A DNA stretch of 64,000 bases from Balanoglossus misakiensis (taxonomy: Eukaryota > Hemichordata). The stretch spans positions 16,864,001 to 16,928,000 of the forward strand of contig CM082578.2 in assembly GCA_040954595.2 (NCBI GenBank). Direction: 5' to 3'. Shown here piece after piece: positions 1 through 14,676 of the stretch (positions within the stretch are counted from its first letter, which is position 1; every line of letters begins with the position of its first letter). The notes under the pieces are model-generated. The model had not been told where the DNA came from and did not search any database. It was given only the letters and a program-made list of their open reading frames with translations. Both the position numbers and the translations under genes were made by a program.

Positions 1-3000
1 CCACCACCACCATCATCATCATCACGAGTGATTCGTCTCCGCTGTTCTAACTTTAGAATCTTGACAGTTAGACTGAGTGCGCGAATTCGTGTCCAGTTCT
101 ATACCTTGATTCAGAATTCTAGTCATGCCTTCATTTTTCCTTTCACAACGGAAAGCGGTTCTTTTTGTATTCCCGTGGATTATTAAATCACAAAACTTGT
201 CTTGATGTGTAAATTAGGCAAAGGCACCGCGCCGTTCATGACAGGAGACCACTAATTAAGTTATTTTACTATCATAACTTCTTTTTCGTGTAAGTTCACG
301 TCTTGTTGAATTGATGGCATAATGGCGTATATACATACCACTCGATCAGTGTCTGCATACTCGATACTAAGCATATCCATGGCTCGAATTATAGCCAGCA
401 TCGACTGAATCATATTGCCATAGACGACTGGTTTGTGACGTAGGCATTCTTCTTTGCTGAAGCCGTCATGGTGAATTATTCTGCACGAATAAGAATGCCG
501 AAAAAATACAATCTCAACCAGACAAATTATGCGAGATCAACTCAAAGGGCACACGCAAGATCTTAGACTAGGTATAAAAATAGTTTATGCGAAGCCCAAC
601 AAACTAACAACAGTCAGGGGTCCATCTCAAAGTCTGACTTCGTCTCTTGTACACGCATTTCAGCATTTCCGCACACAATGTAAAACGACACATCACCACC
701 GTCTTATTCTTGCGTTCAAATCTTATGGCCAGAACTTATATACGAAACAGAACACGACTTTAAATGTCGGTCGCCAGTCTCGTTTCTCCGAAACTTTAAC
801 GCAGAAACATCCAATTTTATCACTTGCAGTGCGTTTTCCTAGAAGAACACAGGCTGCCCCCGAGAGCATTGTATGCTACGCACATAGTCTGCTTTCGATA
901 AGGCCAGAAATTGGACGATGGTATCACTATCTAGACAAGGGATACTTACTTCATTTGCTTCACTATCGTGCTCTTGCCCGATTCACCAGCACCTGGACAG
1001 TTGGAAAGAATGAGAAAGTTGTCAGTGAAAGATTTCATTGGAGCAAATGCGAGGTAGGTGCTTGTACCATTTAAGGGACATTTTAGATTAATTGGCCTGA
1101 AATACAGCAGTAGTTTTTAATTTTATTTAAAACCGTGATTGAGTTTAAAACCCACACCCCTTTGAGTGACAGCCACGGCGTGTAGTTGCTGTTCAGTAGC
1201 TCTAAGTTTTGCCTTGCCGTCTAAGACACAAACAAGGCAAAACCCTGTAGAGCTACTGGACTCCAGCCGTGCCGCCATAAACGCATTTCATTGGCAATAT
1301 GCTAATCTCCGATATCCAGTATCAACCGAGGTTGAGGTGAGGTCATCCACGCAGCAGTCGATTCTCAGATAATGACGACGAAGACACGCTTAAACAGATT
1401 CTGTATGCTATACATAGAAGACACCGCGATCAAGTCTCTTTATAAGTCATTATATCAATCTGCGTTATCCATGGCTCTAACAATTTTAGTTCGGCAGCTT
1501 TAAGATGGAACAGGAAACATTAAAACTTGATAAGCCAGAAAGCGACAACGGATTAACCCCGCCAATATCTTGCCCAGTGGTCATAAAACGTTGATTTATC
1601 AGAATTTTGCATGTCGATCATTTCAAGGGGTAGTTTTAAAATGTCACCGGGCCACAAATCCGCGCCATATACTGAATAGTTCAGTTGTAGCAACACCTAA
1701 TAAAACATTTATATCACCATTTGGCCATCAACTAATGGCGACGACTTTGTTAAAGTTATCACGTGACGTATACACCAGATTTGGTCTGTCTGAGAAAACG
1801 CTATCCGATGCCGCTCGTCTCCTTGTGATTTATTCGCAGAATTCGCGTATTCCATTCACGGAGATTCCCAATTCCTCGGCCCTTTTCCCAGAGTGATCGG
1901 TGATATTACCGATACCGCTTCCCTAATGGAACCTGTGGACTCCGACTAATTAAGATCACGGAGAGATTTAATTAAGTGGACGTGTCACAGAATGCCCTGC
2001 ACACAAAAAGCCCGCCGTTTCGGTTTCAACTTTTCTACTTGAAAACAACAACATTATTTTTAGCAATTTCTCGGGGAGAAATCGAAGGTGGCATAAAGGA
2101 TGCATGCAGAGTGTATCCGCGAGAGTATGATGAGGCCTGCACGATACAGGAAATCAGCGGATACAGGATGTGACAAGTGACATCAATTTGTCATCGCACG
2201 TTTCCCGTTCACCCAACAAACATCAAACATCTCCGATCAGTGTTCACGTTGTGATCCCCATGTATCTTCACGGTCGGTGTGCCGCTTCTGTCTCACCTGA
2301 CCTCACTGCAAGCGTCAGAGTTCAGGGAAACGTGAATTTTTTCGTGGTACATCAACGGGAACTAGGCAACTTTGACGGCCACGCATGTCTCGCACCGGTT
2401 GTTATTTTCAAGTATAAAAACATAAGGGTGGCTTGGCCGATTCAGCACGTCATGTTTATCTATACATAACCCTGTTTTCAGTCAGGTTGTCAAGGAGGCT
2501 TAAATAACATAGCAACGAAGAGGTGGGTGGGCTAGATTTAGCTGTGGATTGGTCAGGTCGACTGATGTTTTCCAAAAACACGACCTTAACCTTTTTGCCT
2601 TTGTTGCATTGTGAGATATTTATCACGATCATGTTAGTAAATTGCCAATTTGCATAGTCACGTTCGTGTGCGAGTAGTGCAACGCTTCCAAACAGCTGTG
2701 CATGGTATTTCAATCCAAGAACTTCATTTGCATATACTCGTTTCTGCACCTGACATAGCACAGTTCAGGTTGGCACCATGAATTTGTCGTGTATTCATTC
2801 TACTTCAGATGAGAAATATCTTTGACTTTAAGTCGTTTTAGATACGTTTTAGATATTGGGTATAATTTTTATGACCCTTCAAGTATCACAGGAAAGGTTT
2901 GTAAATTATGACTCTTCCACGTTCTTTCCACCCACCGCACCTCCCTCCCTCCCTCCCACAACGAGTGAAAGCTTCCTTACGGAGGCAACTGTTGGAAGAC

Positions 3001-6000
3001 AGCAGCGTCTCAGATATTACGAACATTTCATAACAGTCACTGTGCCATTTCTGTAAAGATGAGACATCCGACATCTATAAATTGGAATGTCCGCGTGAAA
3101 GTCAATCCAGGTAGAAGTGAAACCCTTTTAAAGTCTACGCACAGAAAGAACGTGATATCATCTTCAATAGGATCGGTAAAGGAGCTTCTCAAAGCCATAC
3201 GGCACGTCTCGAGTTGGATAGGGGATCTTAATCTTTGATTCTGATCTTCCCACATCAGATCAAATTATTAACGCATATGGCATGAGGAGAGTTTTCATTA
3301 TATAGATAGCACGAGAAGACACTAACGAGGAGAAACGTCCGGTAAGGTTAATCTTCGAAGCGACGGGATGTGGGCAACCATATTGTGATATTGAAATACC
3401 GCCATATTGAGTCTTATGTCGTTTGCTCGCTTCATGTTATTAATACCGAAGACCTTTCATGCCGTTAAACTATACATGAAGGGTTTTGCGAGGGAAATGA
3501 TGAGCCAAAATAAAGACATACAGTGGCGATTACTGCCCCAAGGACGCCAGGATTTTTTTTCTTGAAGTAGCTTTACATTGTTGTAAATTCTAATCTGCAA
3601 ATTCAAGATGTTGCTGCAGAGTAAATTTCCTAGATTTATACCGAACAACCTCTGAATGTTTGGTGTGAGAATTCAGCGAGGAAATCTATTCAAAAAGGAT
3701 ATGCGACGCAGCTGTCAACAAGAAAGGGAAACAGATAACATTCTAATGTTCGCACCTTTGTCAAATTCTATGCCTTCCCTCCATAAAAGCCACCATACCA
3801 AATCCCTTGCGTACATCTGGAAAAATGTGATCTGGAAAACACAACTTTGGGCTTAAATCACACCTAAATCCTGGATTTTGTGGGCTGTGGTGAGGTTAAA
3901 AGGATTTGCAATAACTAAAATCTGTATAGCTTGTTTCATATAACGATAAATCATTTCTGCAAGTTGAAGTCTAGCTTCCATGTAAAACACGGTAGACCCT
4001 CGAGAGTCTATATGACTACACGGCATTGCCACTCTGTCCAAATCGGATATATTGTCAATAGGTCTCGTCAGCATACAACAAGCAATTGGAACCAAAGCAT
4101 TTTACGAATCTTTCAGTGGCATTTCAGCTGCAGTACAGTTTGCATAGCGTCTGGTATGCATTCATTTTTGTCGCTGTATCATATGTCTGTGTTTGATATC
4201 ACATTTCAGGGAAAATTGAAAAAACACCGCAAATTTCATTTGGTTTTGTACTTGTGTCGGTGCATGTAAGAAATCGGAGCTCAATCCTTCATAGGAGATT
4301 TTGTAAAGTCAATTGTGTTCAGTTAAGTTCTTAATCTGTCAAAATTTTCAGGAATCTCTATATAATGAAGTAAAAATTTCACTCTATGCATAGCAATTAC
4401 TCCACCATAGTGGAAATAACTGTGTCGAGGCAGATGGTACATGCACTGGCAGAAGCAATCAGACTAGCCTATAACATACAATCAATGTAGAGCTCTGCCC
4501 AATAATGGTCTGTGTATTTTTAACATTCAGCTGTAGATAATTGGCCTATTTGACTTGCGTGTTTCCTGCCTTCGTTCCTCCGTCGCCTCACGGGTTAAAC
4601 GGACACCGGAGAGTGACGTACACATTTCACAGGACAGTTCAAAACGACGGTAAAACGAGCAGAGTCGATCCGCCGTCACACATGCGCATTTAATCGGATT
4701 TAAAACGGGGCAATTATGGTTGGTTTTCGTGATCGTTTTCTGAGCCCCTTTCACATCCTGAATTTCGGTGCTCCACAAAATAGAGTTTTTTACGCACCGA
4801 TTGTGGTTAGTCTCCATACATACAGGTGTACATTTGTAAATGCATATGTGCCCGTCAGTTGTACGCAGTCTTCGATTATGCATGTACGGTTCACCAATTT
4901 AATATTACGGTAATGTGAGAGGCTTCGTTGTGTCGCCGATAAAACCAAACAACGTAATAAGTTAACTGTTTTGTAACTATTACCTCCCCTAAACAATACT
5001 TGCGCGATGACTGGATACCTGGGAAGGCAGCCACGTGGATCTAATGCATAATACCTATTGAAAGACCTGTGTAATTTGATACTCTGAAAATAAATTGAAA
5101 TTTCCTTAACTAATAGGAAAATATGCCCTGGGGACACATTGTAGAGTCCTTTGATTTGGGATGATTAATTGAAACCGATAAGTACACATCCGCTTTGGAA
5201 AAAAATGAATAAGCACGTGTTTCTGTTGAATTTAAAAAGAAGTAATCTCAATGGAGAAACACTTATGGAGGAACGGACGATCTTGATTACAATGTAAAGA
5301 ATATACCCTTATTGTAGAATCCTCCGAGTGTTGCAGTCTGCATTCAGTATTAAAGGTTGGAGTGTTCTTATTGGGACAGGGGGTACCTCTCAAAGATATC
5401 AGGGTGTTATCGGTATTCCGATTCGCGGTATAATCTGTAGGGCTTTGGTACTTAACGGTTTGTCTAATGTGATTTTTAGTGCATTCGACTAGAACACATG
5501 CTGCCCCACCGCGAGCAAGCAACAAACGCCATGCACTTTTGAGTAGTGACATATTTCACCATAAGTGGCCCACACTAAGTGAGACGGAATGACGTCGGTG
5601 GAAGAGTAAAGCAAATTCCTGCAGGTAATGCTCGTCCTGTCGCGAATAACTATGTCCTGGCAACATCTACCCTGACTGATCCAGATTTTCGCACTTTTGT
5701 TATTTTACAAATTAAATTAAATCACGCGACTGCGTCTGGCACGGGCCTGTCAATCCGAGTGCAAAAAATCACGATTTGAATATTACTTTCTGACCAACTC
5801 AACCATCATGACAACTGTAGGGTGTGTGATTTGTATAATCGCGTAAGTGGCTTGCACTTTTGCAAGTACAATGCACTTACTCAGATTTCACAGCGAACAG
5901 ACTCGACATTGGCCAATGAATGTGTTTTGTTCCATGGTCTGTATGATATGACAATTGATCACTTATATTACGATCGACGAATAGGATGATGATTACAATT

Positions 6001-8356
6001 TTTGATTTGGAATATTAGTTGAATGTATCTATTCTACCAGTGCTGCGTGTAGATGGCAATTATCCTAACCCACGCGATCTGACTCAAACCAGAAATTGTG
6101 TCAGAACGTTTAGAATTTTCACATAATTGCGCACACGCGGAGGACTGGTTGTATATGTATACAGTGATGGACAGGATGTAATTTACTGTTCACTATTGTC
6201 CAATCCGCACTACTTCAACTGTACAGTTGAAGAAGTCCCTGGCTGCATAAACAAGATCTTGAGAAGATTACTCCTCAAATGGAACAACATTACCAACAGT
6301 GTAAAAAGATGGAAGTTTTGTCCTCCGTAGAATACAGATACAAGTGTTTGGCATTTACTAAGGGTAGTTGTGGATGAGAGCAGCGCCAGTGTGTCTTGGT
6401 ATTTCTCGACACGGATTTTGCCCTGTCTGAGTTTCTTATATGGGTATTGATGTCTGTTGGCACAATTGCTTTGAGATGTGGACGAGGAGTATCATTAAGG
6501 GTGTGCTTCACCGTTCCTTTCGGTAAACCATCTCCACCTCCGCTTGCAAACTCTTGAAAACATATCCGCAGATGTTGAGCGGCAAGGTTCGACCGCGATT
6601 GCTGTTTCACGGGGATTTCGACAAAGATTTGTCGAGTTGAACCAGGATAACGTTTTTGATGATCACTTGAGACACTCTCTGAGTTATTTCAGATGTGAAT
6701 TCCATGCCAAACATAGCTCTTTGGGATCACTTCATAGATATATGGAATACCATAATTAATAGCCCTTTCGGGTATCGGGTTTTACGTGTAGAGATAGCTT
6801 TTGATGGGGATTCGGGTGATGAATTTGTACCACTTGAGACTGTTAGTAGGGACTCGGCTGTGGACTATCTCCCAAATGGTTCGCTCACATTTATTTGTCT
6901 ATTGCAGTCTAACTTTCATTTTATGGGTTTACGTGTGACACGACTGTAAGGTCAATGCACGTGGGCGGTTTTACAAGCGAACCTTTTCATCAGTATCGTA
7001 ACTTAACTCGATCTGCGTACACTTGTGCTTCTGAGAAACTATTTCACGTGCCAGACTTGTACTTCTCGGACAAAGTACTTAATTGGAAAAAAGGGGACAA
7101 GAGTCTTGGAGGACTTCAGGCTGTCATTTGAAGGTTTCTCCGACAGGATTCTTTCACAAACCGTATTAGGAAACTAATAACCCACCTGACATGGCGGTTA
7201 ATGATAATGGATGCGAATGCGCCAGACGTGGCAATGATTTGATAGGTTCAGGTGATGATTACATTCGCTTTAAAGAGATCCAGAGAATTACAAACAGAGT
7301 AATCAAGAAGCCGGATTGAAAAGCGTCTAAAGGAGGGAGAAATGGAAATCTTTAATTCTGCCGAGAGAAGAGTAAATCCAGTTGACAGTGAAGGGGGTAA
7401 GGGCTCGGCGAAAAAAGCCAACGAGATTAACGCAGTTTGACTAAAAGCCGGTTGAGGGGATGGGGAGGTGATGTCACTATGTAGATGAGAGATGCGACGG
7501 GGTTAAAATCAATCGCCTATGACGAGAGTATCGACAGCTGCATCTTTTCACATTGCGAAATGAATTAAGGAAATCTTTGTGTCAAATTGGTGTTATCTTT
7601 TGATATTTTGTGTGTCTGTCTGCCGGTTTGAACACTGTACACGCGTGACCTTTGACCTTTTACTGTTTCGGCAACTAACATACACTGTATATATACGTAC
7701 TCAGATTTCCTAGTTATAGGAAGTGGGAGTAAAGTTCAGTGCCATTTTTATGCAGTTATGTTTTGTACTGGAGATTTACAGGTATTAGTTTGCAGGTCAT
7801 GTATTTGTGCCTCACAACACGGTCCCTCTATTCAATAATGACTACAATCACGTGATTGATGGTGTTTGCCTGAGTTTAATTAAACGTCACCCAGTTAATC
7901 ATAGTCAAAATATGGTCAAACGACTCAAATGTTTTTTTAGATAAATACGTTACAGCAGGTAATTTGAAAACAATTTCTAAAGTAATACATGTAATGAGAA
8001 ACGCTGTTGTGCTCCAATTAGATTAGGTCGCATTATCAGTGCCATGCGTGCTGCCCATAGGGGGTATCAATATTTTATGTCGGTTGTATTAGTATGGCAC
8101 GGAGAGTGAAAAATCGACTACATCCTCTTCATACCTGCGAGGCTCCCCGGAGAGGTTTGCCATGTTTGTACCGATGAGGAAGGAGTTTACAGGGTCTGAG
8201 GCAAACATTTGTGTCTGAAAATCGTGACAACATCGTAGGGGTGTCCAAAATAACCATCACCGCTGGCAACGAAATCGTTTGCTTGTTTTCGGATTGAAAC
8301 AATATAAGGCTTCGGTTTTAACTTGGATTTGTTTTTTTGGGGGGTGGTTGGGTTGT
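1..8356. other. Non-coding stretch, no recognisable gene
   Basis: Only short open frames with no recognisable domain, signal peptide or family motif are present. The longest (529-1074, 181 codons) has the composition of chance translation, and I found no splice-linked series of conserved exons on either strand. No tRNA or rRNA was recognised. The stretch could be intergenic, or an intron of or regulatory DNA for a gene starting outside the window. A block around 7,140-7,560 looks less AT-skewed and rich in TAAT/TGATTA-type words, but nothing functional can be claimed. Confidence 0.55.
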
Positions 8357-8432
8357 GATTGATTGATTGATTGGTTGGTTGGTTGGTTGGTTGGTTGGTT
8401 GGTTGGTTGGTTGATTGATTGATTGATTGATT
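8357..8432. repeat. Compound tetranucleotide microsatellite (GATT)n(GGTT)n(GATT)n
   Basis: A run of GATT units passes into about ten GGTT units and back into GATT units. The symmetrical arrangement suggests point mutation followed by expansion inside an older GATT tract. It lies in non-coding DNA. Confidence 0.95.
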
Positions 8433-11400
8433 TACTATGTCTATATTTAAAAAACTGCCTCAAAAGAGATGAATAGGCATGTGCATGGCCAGGTACTCCG
8501 CAAAGAATCAATATCGCCGATTGGACTCTGACAGTGTACTTGCGTGACGCAGTGACACCATCAATTAAGAGGTTAACAGCACAAAACTTGTGCAGGTAGC
8601 GGTAACCGAACTCTTTGTTTCCTGATATTAAAGATCGGAGTCAGGGCACGCCACAGATCATTTGGAGACTGACAGCGTGGTGTGTGTATACACATCAATT
8701 GATATGCGGCAGTGTACTTGTCCCGTCGGTTCATTATCGAAAGCAATGACGCTGTCTGCTGTAATGTAGACGGACAGAGGAGACGGGATTAGGCCAAGTG
8801 CAAGTAGCATGTTCCATTGACGATTGACTGCCCTCCCACGGGAGATCCGGCTCACGTGATAAGTAGATACGTACAGGAGATGTTAACTAACTAGATTCTG
8901 TGAGAAAAAATACGTATTAAGATATTCACATTACAATGCGCCGTAGTTATATCGTTTCTGGACCAGTGTTCTGAATACTCCTAGAACATTACTGCGTTCG
9001 CCACAGAGCTCGTCCTATATCTGTCATACGGGTATCAGTGAATTTATTTTCTTCTAATGTCAGATTACTGAGCATGGAACCCATGTGCCTCAGTGGTAAA
9101 TCGGTCTTTTCAGCTGCAAGTGTCAGCCCCTCGCCATTGTGCAGTGAACAACTTTCAATTTGCACGAGTGGACCGCTTGTATACCCCACGTGATATTTTC
9201 CCCAGTAAGTGATTAATTTCGACTGCATCAAACCACATTAAGACATTCTCGCGTTCACCTCTAAGGCATGATTTCATTCTCGCGCTCACACCATTCACGT
9301 GAACATTTCTACAAATGCTTCAGCGATGTGATCTTTGTACAATGAGAGCGCAGCCTGTCGAGAAGTAAATGGAAAAATTGATTTTCTGTTAAGCCTTATG
9401 TGGGATCGCAATTTAGCACAGTCATCCAAAAGGTCGGCGATGAAAAGAACCGACTCTCCAACTTTCAAGGAAATTAAGCACATCGCGTGAGTAAGCGACT
9501 CTGCGGATTATTTTTCTCGGTAACAGTCACGTTATGCTCGTCTATAGTCGCCATACATCTATCGCAGGAATATACAATAGTCCGTTCAAATCATAGGCAC
9601 TCGAATAAAAAAGTATCTATGTTTCAATCCTCGTATAGTTCTATATATGTTCAGTGCTTGGATTACTCTCAATATCCACAACGCAAATTTATCATACTTT
9701 AGAGAATAAATACAACAACAGAAACCAGGGCTTGTTTTTTCGTTCCAGGACGAATTGAGCAAATAAACGACGTTATCATTGTTATGCCCAATATATATGC
9801 GGTGGGTCACATCATTCCAAGAAAGCTGGGTAGTTATACTTTGATGATCACCGCCATGATGGGAGGGGGGGGGGGACAAGTAATTTATGCACAAATAGGA
9901 ATGATATTACATTCTGTCAACAGAATATCTGGACGTAATAGCTTTCTTTGTATTGGAAAGCAGTTCGGCTAAGCGTGACTGTCGGATGTGCGCTTGACCA
10001 AGTTCAATCGCAATTGGCAGAATATTTCATTGAACACTGAAGAAAAGGTTATTATGTGCACGCAATATTGACACAGATGTGCTACTGTTCGTGCGCCTAT
10101 TACCCGTAATTGCCCTTGTGATTAACATAATTTATGGCGGAGTCATTTTGATTGAAGGCGTCAAGGTTAATTACGTTTCATTCAAAAACCTCAAAAACGT
10201 GTATTTGTCATTAACCATGTTCTTTACTAGCTGCTTGCAAGCAAGTCGGGAAAAAATGAATAATACAGAAATGCAAAAAAAAGCGTCAACTATAGTGTGG
10301 TGTCAATTATGACAACAGCTGTGTTATGCAAAACAGCTAATTTGTAGGCAAATTACACTCACGAATATGCGTATTCGCGGTAGCAAAAAAATGGCTCGTT
10401 ATACACCATAGTTTCCCAAGGCTTGTGGCTTGTATATCAAATTATCAACATTTTCAATCAAGAGGCCAGACAGACTGTACACGGATTGTACCAAAGCACA
10501 AATTGAGAGTGTGACCCCCGCCAATACATTAGTTTTTTTCTACCTTTGTTATCAACAAATTGAGGCTAAGTACGCGTCTTTCCTTGACTCCAATGCAATT
10601 TACTTTTCTAGACGAAGTTAATGTGATGTTTTCATATTTCCATTTGCTCACAACATCGAAGTTACAGTGCCCGAAGAAAGCTATTACCGCGTCACAAGTT
10701 GACGGAAACATTAAGCCATGACAATACCAGGCGTCGCTATAGTTACGTTGTTTTCAATGTAACACGATTGTATACCATTTCTATGAATCTGAAATATGAA
10801 CTGAGTACAGCAGACTGTTATCTAATGATCACAGATACTCTTCCATAATTTTGCGACCAGGGACAAGCTTTGGAAATCAATCTGTCGGCGACGTGAAAAT
10901 CAGATAAATTTCGATTTGTCAAATGCCGACTGTATGTATACGTACAAATGTATGTAGGTATATTGGCAGCGTGACAGTGTTACTAATAAACGAGGGGCGG
11001 AAGACAACCTGATTGGGTGATAAACGACGCGCTTCTCTTTGTTGTGGGGAATTTGAAAATCGTCCCGCTTTTTCATTTCACTTCGTCTGGCCTCTTGAAT
11101 TTTAGCACTAGACTGTATACGTGTAAAGCGACTCTTCCCATTGGCACACAGCTGCGTGCGTGACATCGACTCGGAAATAAACTCGCTCAGTCACAGACCG
11201 GGCCGTTCTTATGCAGTGATATCCCCCGCGAGTGAGCACTTCAAAGGCGTAATTTACATAATAGGAAAAAAGGGCTCCTATATCTCTTACTCTTAGTGAT
11301 GGGAGCTGTATCGTATCATCTCTTCGGTTAAAACTGGGAGCGAAACTGCAATGCGCTTAAAACGGATTGAGTTTACTTCACTTAAAGTACATCGTACCGC

Positions 11401-13463
11401 TCTCTGAGAATTGACTGGGAGTGAAAATGCGAGTCGTGATGACAGCCGGTTTTGCCATGAGCTGGGCTAACACACTCACGCACACTCACACCATGTTTAA
11501 TACATGATCAACCAAATGGGCGGGCTGCGCTCACCCAGGGAAAGAAGATTGTTTTCGACATTACAAGAAATATCGCTTTCTATTTAAGGATGCCGTTGGT
11601 TCGCTAACGACTTGTCGATTATTAACTTTTCACGTGGTACGTGAAAAATCAATTCGACTTTTTATTGCTTCACTTGAACTCGGGACCCGATTAAAATTTT
11701 ACGCGCATAAACGGGTCACAACATGCCCAGAATCGAGATCGCTCGCCTGGGATAAAAACAATCGAACGTCATTTGTCCAGAAACAAACTTGCAAGAAAAT
11801 CGAAGTGCATGCTCGTATACGTGGGGGAAGGGTCATTATTTCTTCAATTTTCGCGGCACACCACACGACAATATTTTCAACTAGGTCTACGCTAGTATAG
11901 TGAAATTGGTCCTGCAGAGGTTATTGTTATGTAGTACATCTCGTTGTAAATATTTAGGTTTAAAAAACGCGAAATTCCGCCGCGTTCACAAACTTACCTA
12001 GCAGGAGAAGTTTCACCTCTTTGTCCGCTCTTTGTTTTGCCGCTTTAATGTCTTTGTCGATCATTTTAGATCGTCGAGCCGCATTCTTATCCTGGTAACT
12101 GTTGCCACAACACGTAACCATTGTCATCCCTTTTACCATATTAAAGTTATGATATAATGGTCAACTAAATCACGCCGAACAGCAAGCCCGGCCTTTCTAA
12201 TTGTTCTCCACTGAGAAGATATTCCCTTGCTTTTCGAGACGCAGGAATCTTGGCCTCAGTTACACGTACATGTCATCCTTATTCTCACCGGAATCCAGCA
12301 TTTCGCGAGAAAAAGCAGGTTTCTGGAACGATCGATGAGACAAGAACGCACAAGGGTGGGAATACCGTTATTGCGGTGCTCACTCGCTCACGGGACTTGA
12401 AGCCTGCCGATCCAACACACAATACGAATTCAATATGTCCAATCAAACCGCGACTTCACAGACAAATATATATGGACGTTTATGCGCACAGAAATAAATC
12501 CGTATTCCAGTAGTCCACGGCGACGAAAGTCTAGTTTTTTTTGGAGTTAAAGGGTTTTAAAACGTAGCCGCGAAGATGGCTGATATGAACAATGGTTTAA
12601 CCCCACTGTAATGAGAGAAGGGTCGCAGCAATTTTTACAAAAGTGCGATGCTGTTGGTTCCGTGCGAGAAAAACGTTACCCACTTGTACTCTGATAGGCG
12701 GATTCCTAAATCGATTGCAACAGCAGAAAATGTCGAGAATGGGACGGTTCATTCATCATCATCATCGTCATCATCTTCTTCTCGGTGAAAAAAAAACACC
12801 AGAGCGTCGATACGTCAGTGATGACAAAGCGGATATCGATAAACTGCAAAGGCGGATGTTAGGAGTGTATTGCAACCTCACACGGAGTAATCGCAGTTGA
12901 AAGTGAAGGATTTTTCAAATGGTTCCTGACATGTCGTGCGGCGGAGTGTCGCTTTCTGGTGCGAGGCGCCCTCATGTGATCGTCTGTCAAAATGAGCCGC
13001 GAGAGTTGTGTAGTTTTTCTGCAGTTTGGTTTGGAGTTATCAAGGCAAGCTGTGCAAGTTTATTTACGAGTAAACGGTGAGGTTTAGAAAAATGTATGAC
13101 AAAGCAAATAGAGCTGGGATATATCAGTTTAGGATTCAGCGTGCGCATTACTGTGACACAGTTTTCTTTAATTTTCTTTTATTTCAAATTTGTTTGTTGG
13201 CATCGCCCGGGAGACGCATCTCAAAGCCTGCATTATCAGGAAAAAGCGATTAAATTCCTGTATTTTCCTGTATTGCAAAGATTGATAAACCGGTACCCAC
13301 ACGAAAACAAAAGAAAATTCACATGATGTGATAGAGGGCCTCCTTGACATTTAAATTGATTTCTCATCCGAGTTTTTTGGCTTATGCAAATTTATATAAA
13401 TATGTGTATAAATTTCTACTTATATTTAGCAATTACTAGTAACTCTATAGTACATACATACCA
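8433..13463. other. Non-coding stretch, no recognisable gene
   Basis: Short unsupported open frames only. It includes a poly-G run near 9,861-9,875 and scattered A- or T-rich tracts. From about 12,900 to 13,090 it is locally richer in CpG, which could mark a promoter, but no coding exon is recognisable on either side. Confidence 0.5.
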
Positions 13464-13492
13464 CCCCCCCCCCCCACACACACACACACACA
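13464..13492. repeat. Poly-C / (CA)n microsatellite
   Basis: A run of about a dozen C is followed directly by about nine CA dinucleotides. It is a simple sequence in non-coding DNA, downstream of the DNAJB9 3' end. Confidence 0.95.
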
Positions 13493-13586
13493 ACCCAGGT
13501 CTAATGATCTCACATAAGGACGAGCCATTATCTCTATATCTTAATTTAAGACTTAACACCACTTTCTTTAAATATATTTTTGTGTC

Positions 13587-13592
13587 TTTATT
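13587..13592 (-). terminator. Candidate polyadenylation signal for DNAJB9
   Basis: TTTATT on the plus strand reads AATAAA on the minus strand, about 1.1 kb past the DNAJB9 stop codon. It is the clearest canonical hexamer I saw in this stretch. A 3' UTR of roughly 1.1 kb would follow, but no transcript data confirm it and a closer non-canonical signal is possible. Confidence 0.35.
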
Positions 13593-14676
13593 AAAATATA
13601 ACTTGATTATAGTAAGATTTTTAGTACATGGCGAAATTGTCAGGTAATTCTATTATACAAGCAAAAGTATGATACAATGAAATATAGAGTTTACATGTAC
13701 ACCACGCGGTGAAAATAACTGTAACACGGGCATTTTCATTTAACTTCCCTGGAAACATGGGTGGTATTTCAGACGAAACTGATTTGGCATCAAAGAAAGT
13801 CAAGATGGACAGCTGCAAAACATTCATGAGATATCTTGTAAATAAGAACTGTCAATAAAACAAGTGTAAACGGTGCTATGGTATTGTAAATTCAGTTGTT
13901 GAAGTACCCAGTCCATCTACAGACCAGATGGAAAGCTAGAATGTTTCAAGTGAATAGGGTACTGTGAAAATAAGTCACTCATAAGAAAACAGATTGCCTG
14001 CAGAAGTCAAAATATCGTTGACAAGTTCCACAGTTGATGGCACGTATTCTGTAAAACTATAAAAAACACTCCAGATTTCATGGCTGGTTCACCAAAGGTG
14101 ACTGACCAGCACCAATATCAACTCAATGATTTCACATTCAGAAGACTGCTACCACCTACGCCTTTTGCATAAATTGCACATCCACACTAGCAAATTATGG
14201 ACTTAGAATAATTTAGTCATGCCTGTCCATTATGCATATCGAAAACTCTTTAAGTATAAAACACTTTCATCTTCTTGCAACAGAACTGACATATCCACTC
14301 CCTAAGACTAACCATGCGTAGTGGTACATTGATGCACCCATAGTCACCAAGGGATGAGTTGAAAGACTGGAAGGCATAGATGTGGAAAGACCTGCAGAAA
14401 CTCAATACTTGGACTGGCTATATTCATCTGATGGGTGTATGCGAGATGAAAAACCCTGGCCAAAATCCACATTGCACATACATGTATATATTACATTAGA
14501 ATGTCAAGTTGCATCACAGACCATCGAGAGACGAGTCTAAGGTTGCATACAGTCTGCTGTAAAAAATGACACAGCTTCATTCGGGAGAGGGGATATGTAC
14601 AATTTTATAAATAATCAACTGATGGATCGTTTTTTATAGGGAGATGTCCAAAAAAAATAAAACTCTGATCGCTATC

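Noticed and set aside
529-1074. 181-codon open frame on the plus strand
   Set aside because: No recognisable domain, signal peptide, or neighbouring spliced exon; residue composition looks like chance translation of non-coding DNA.
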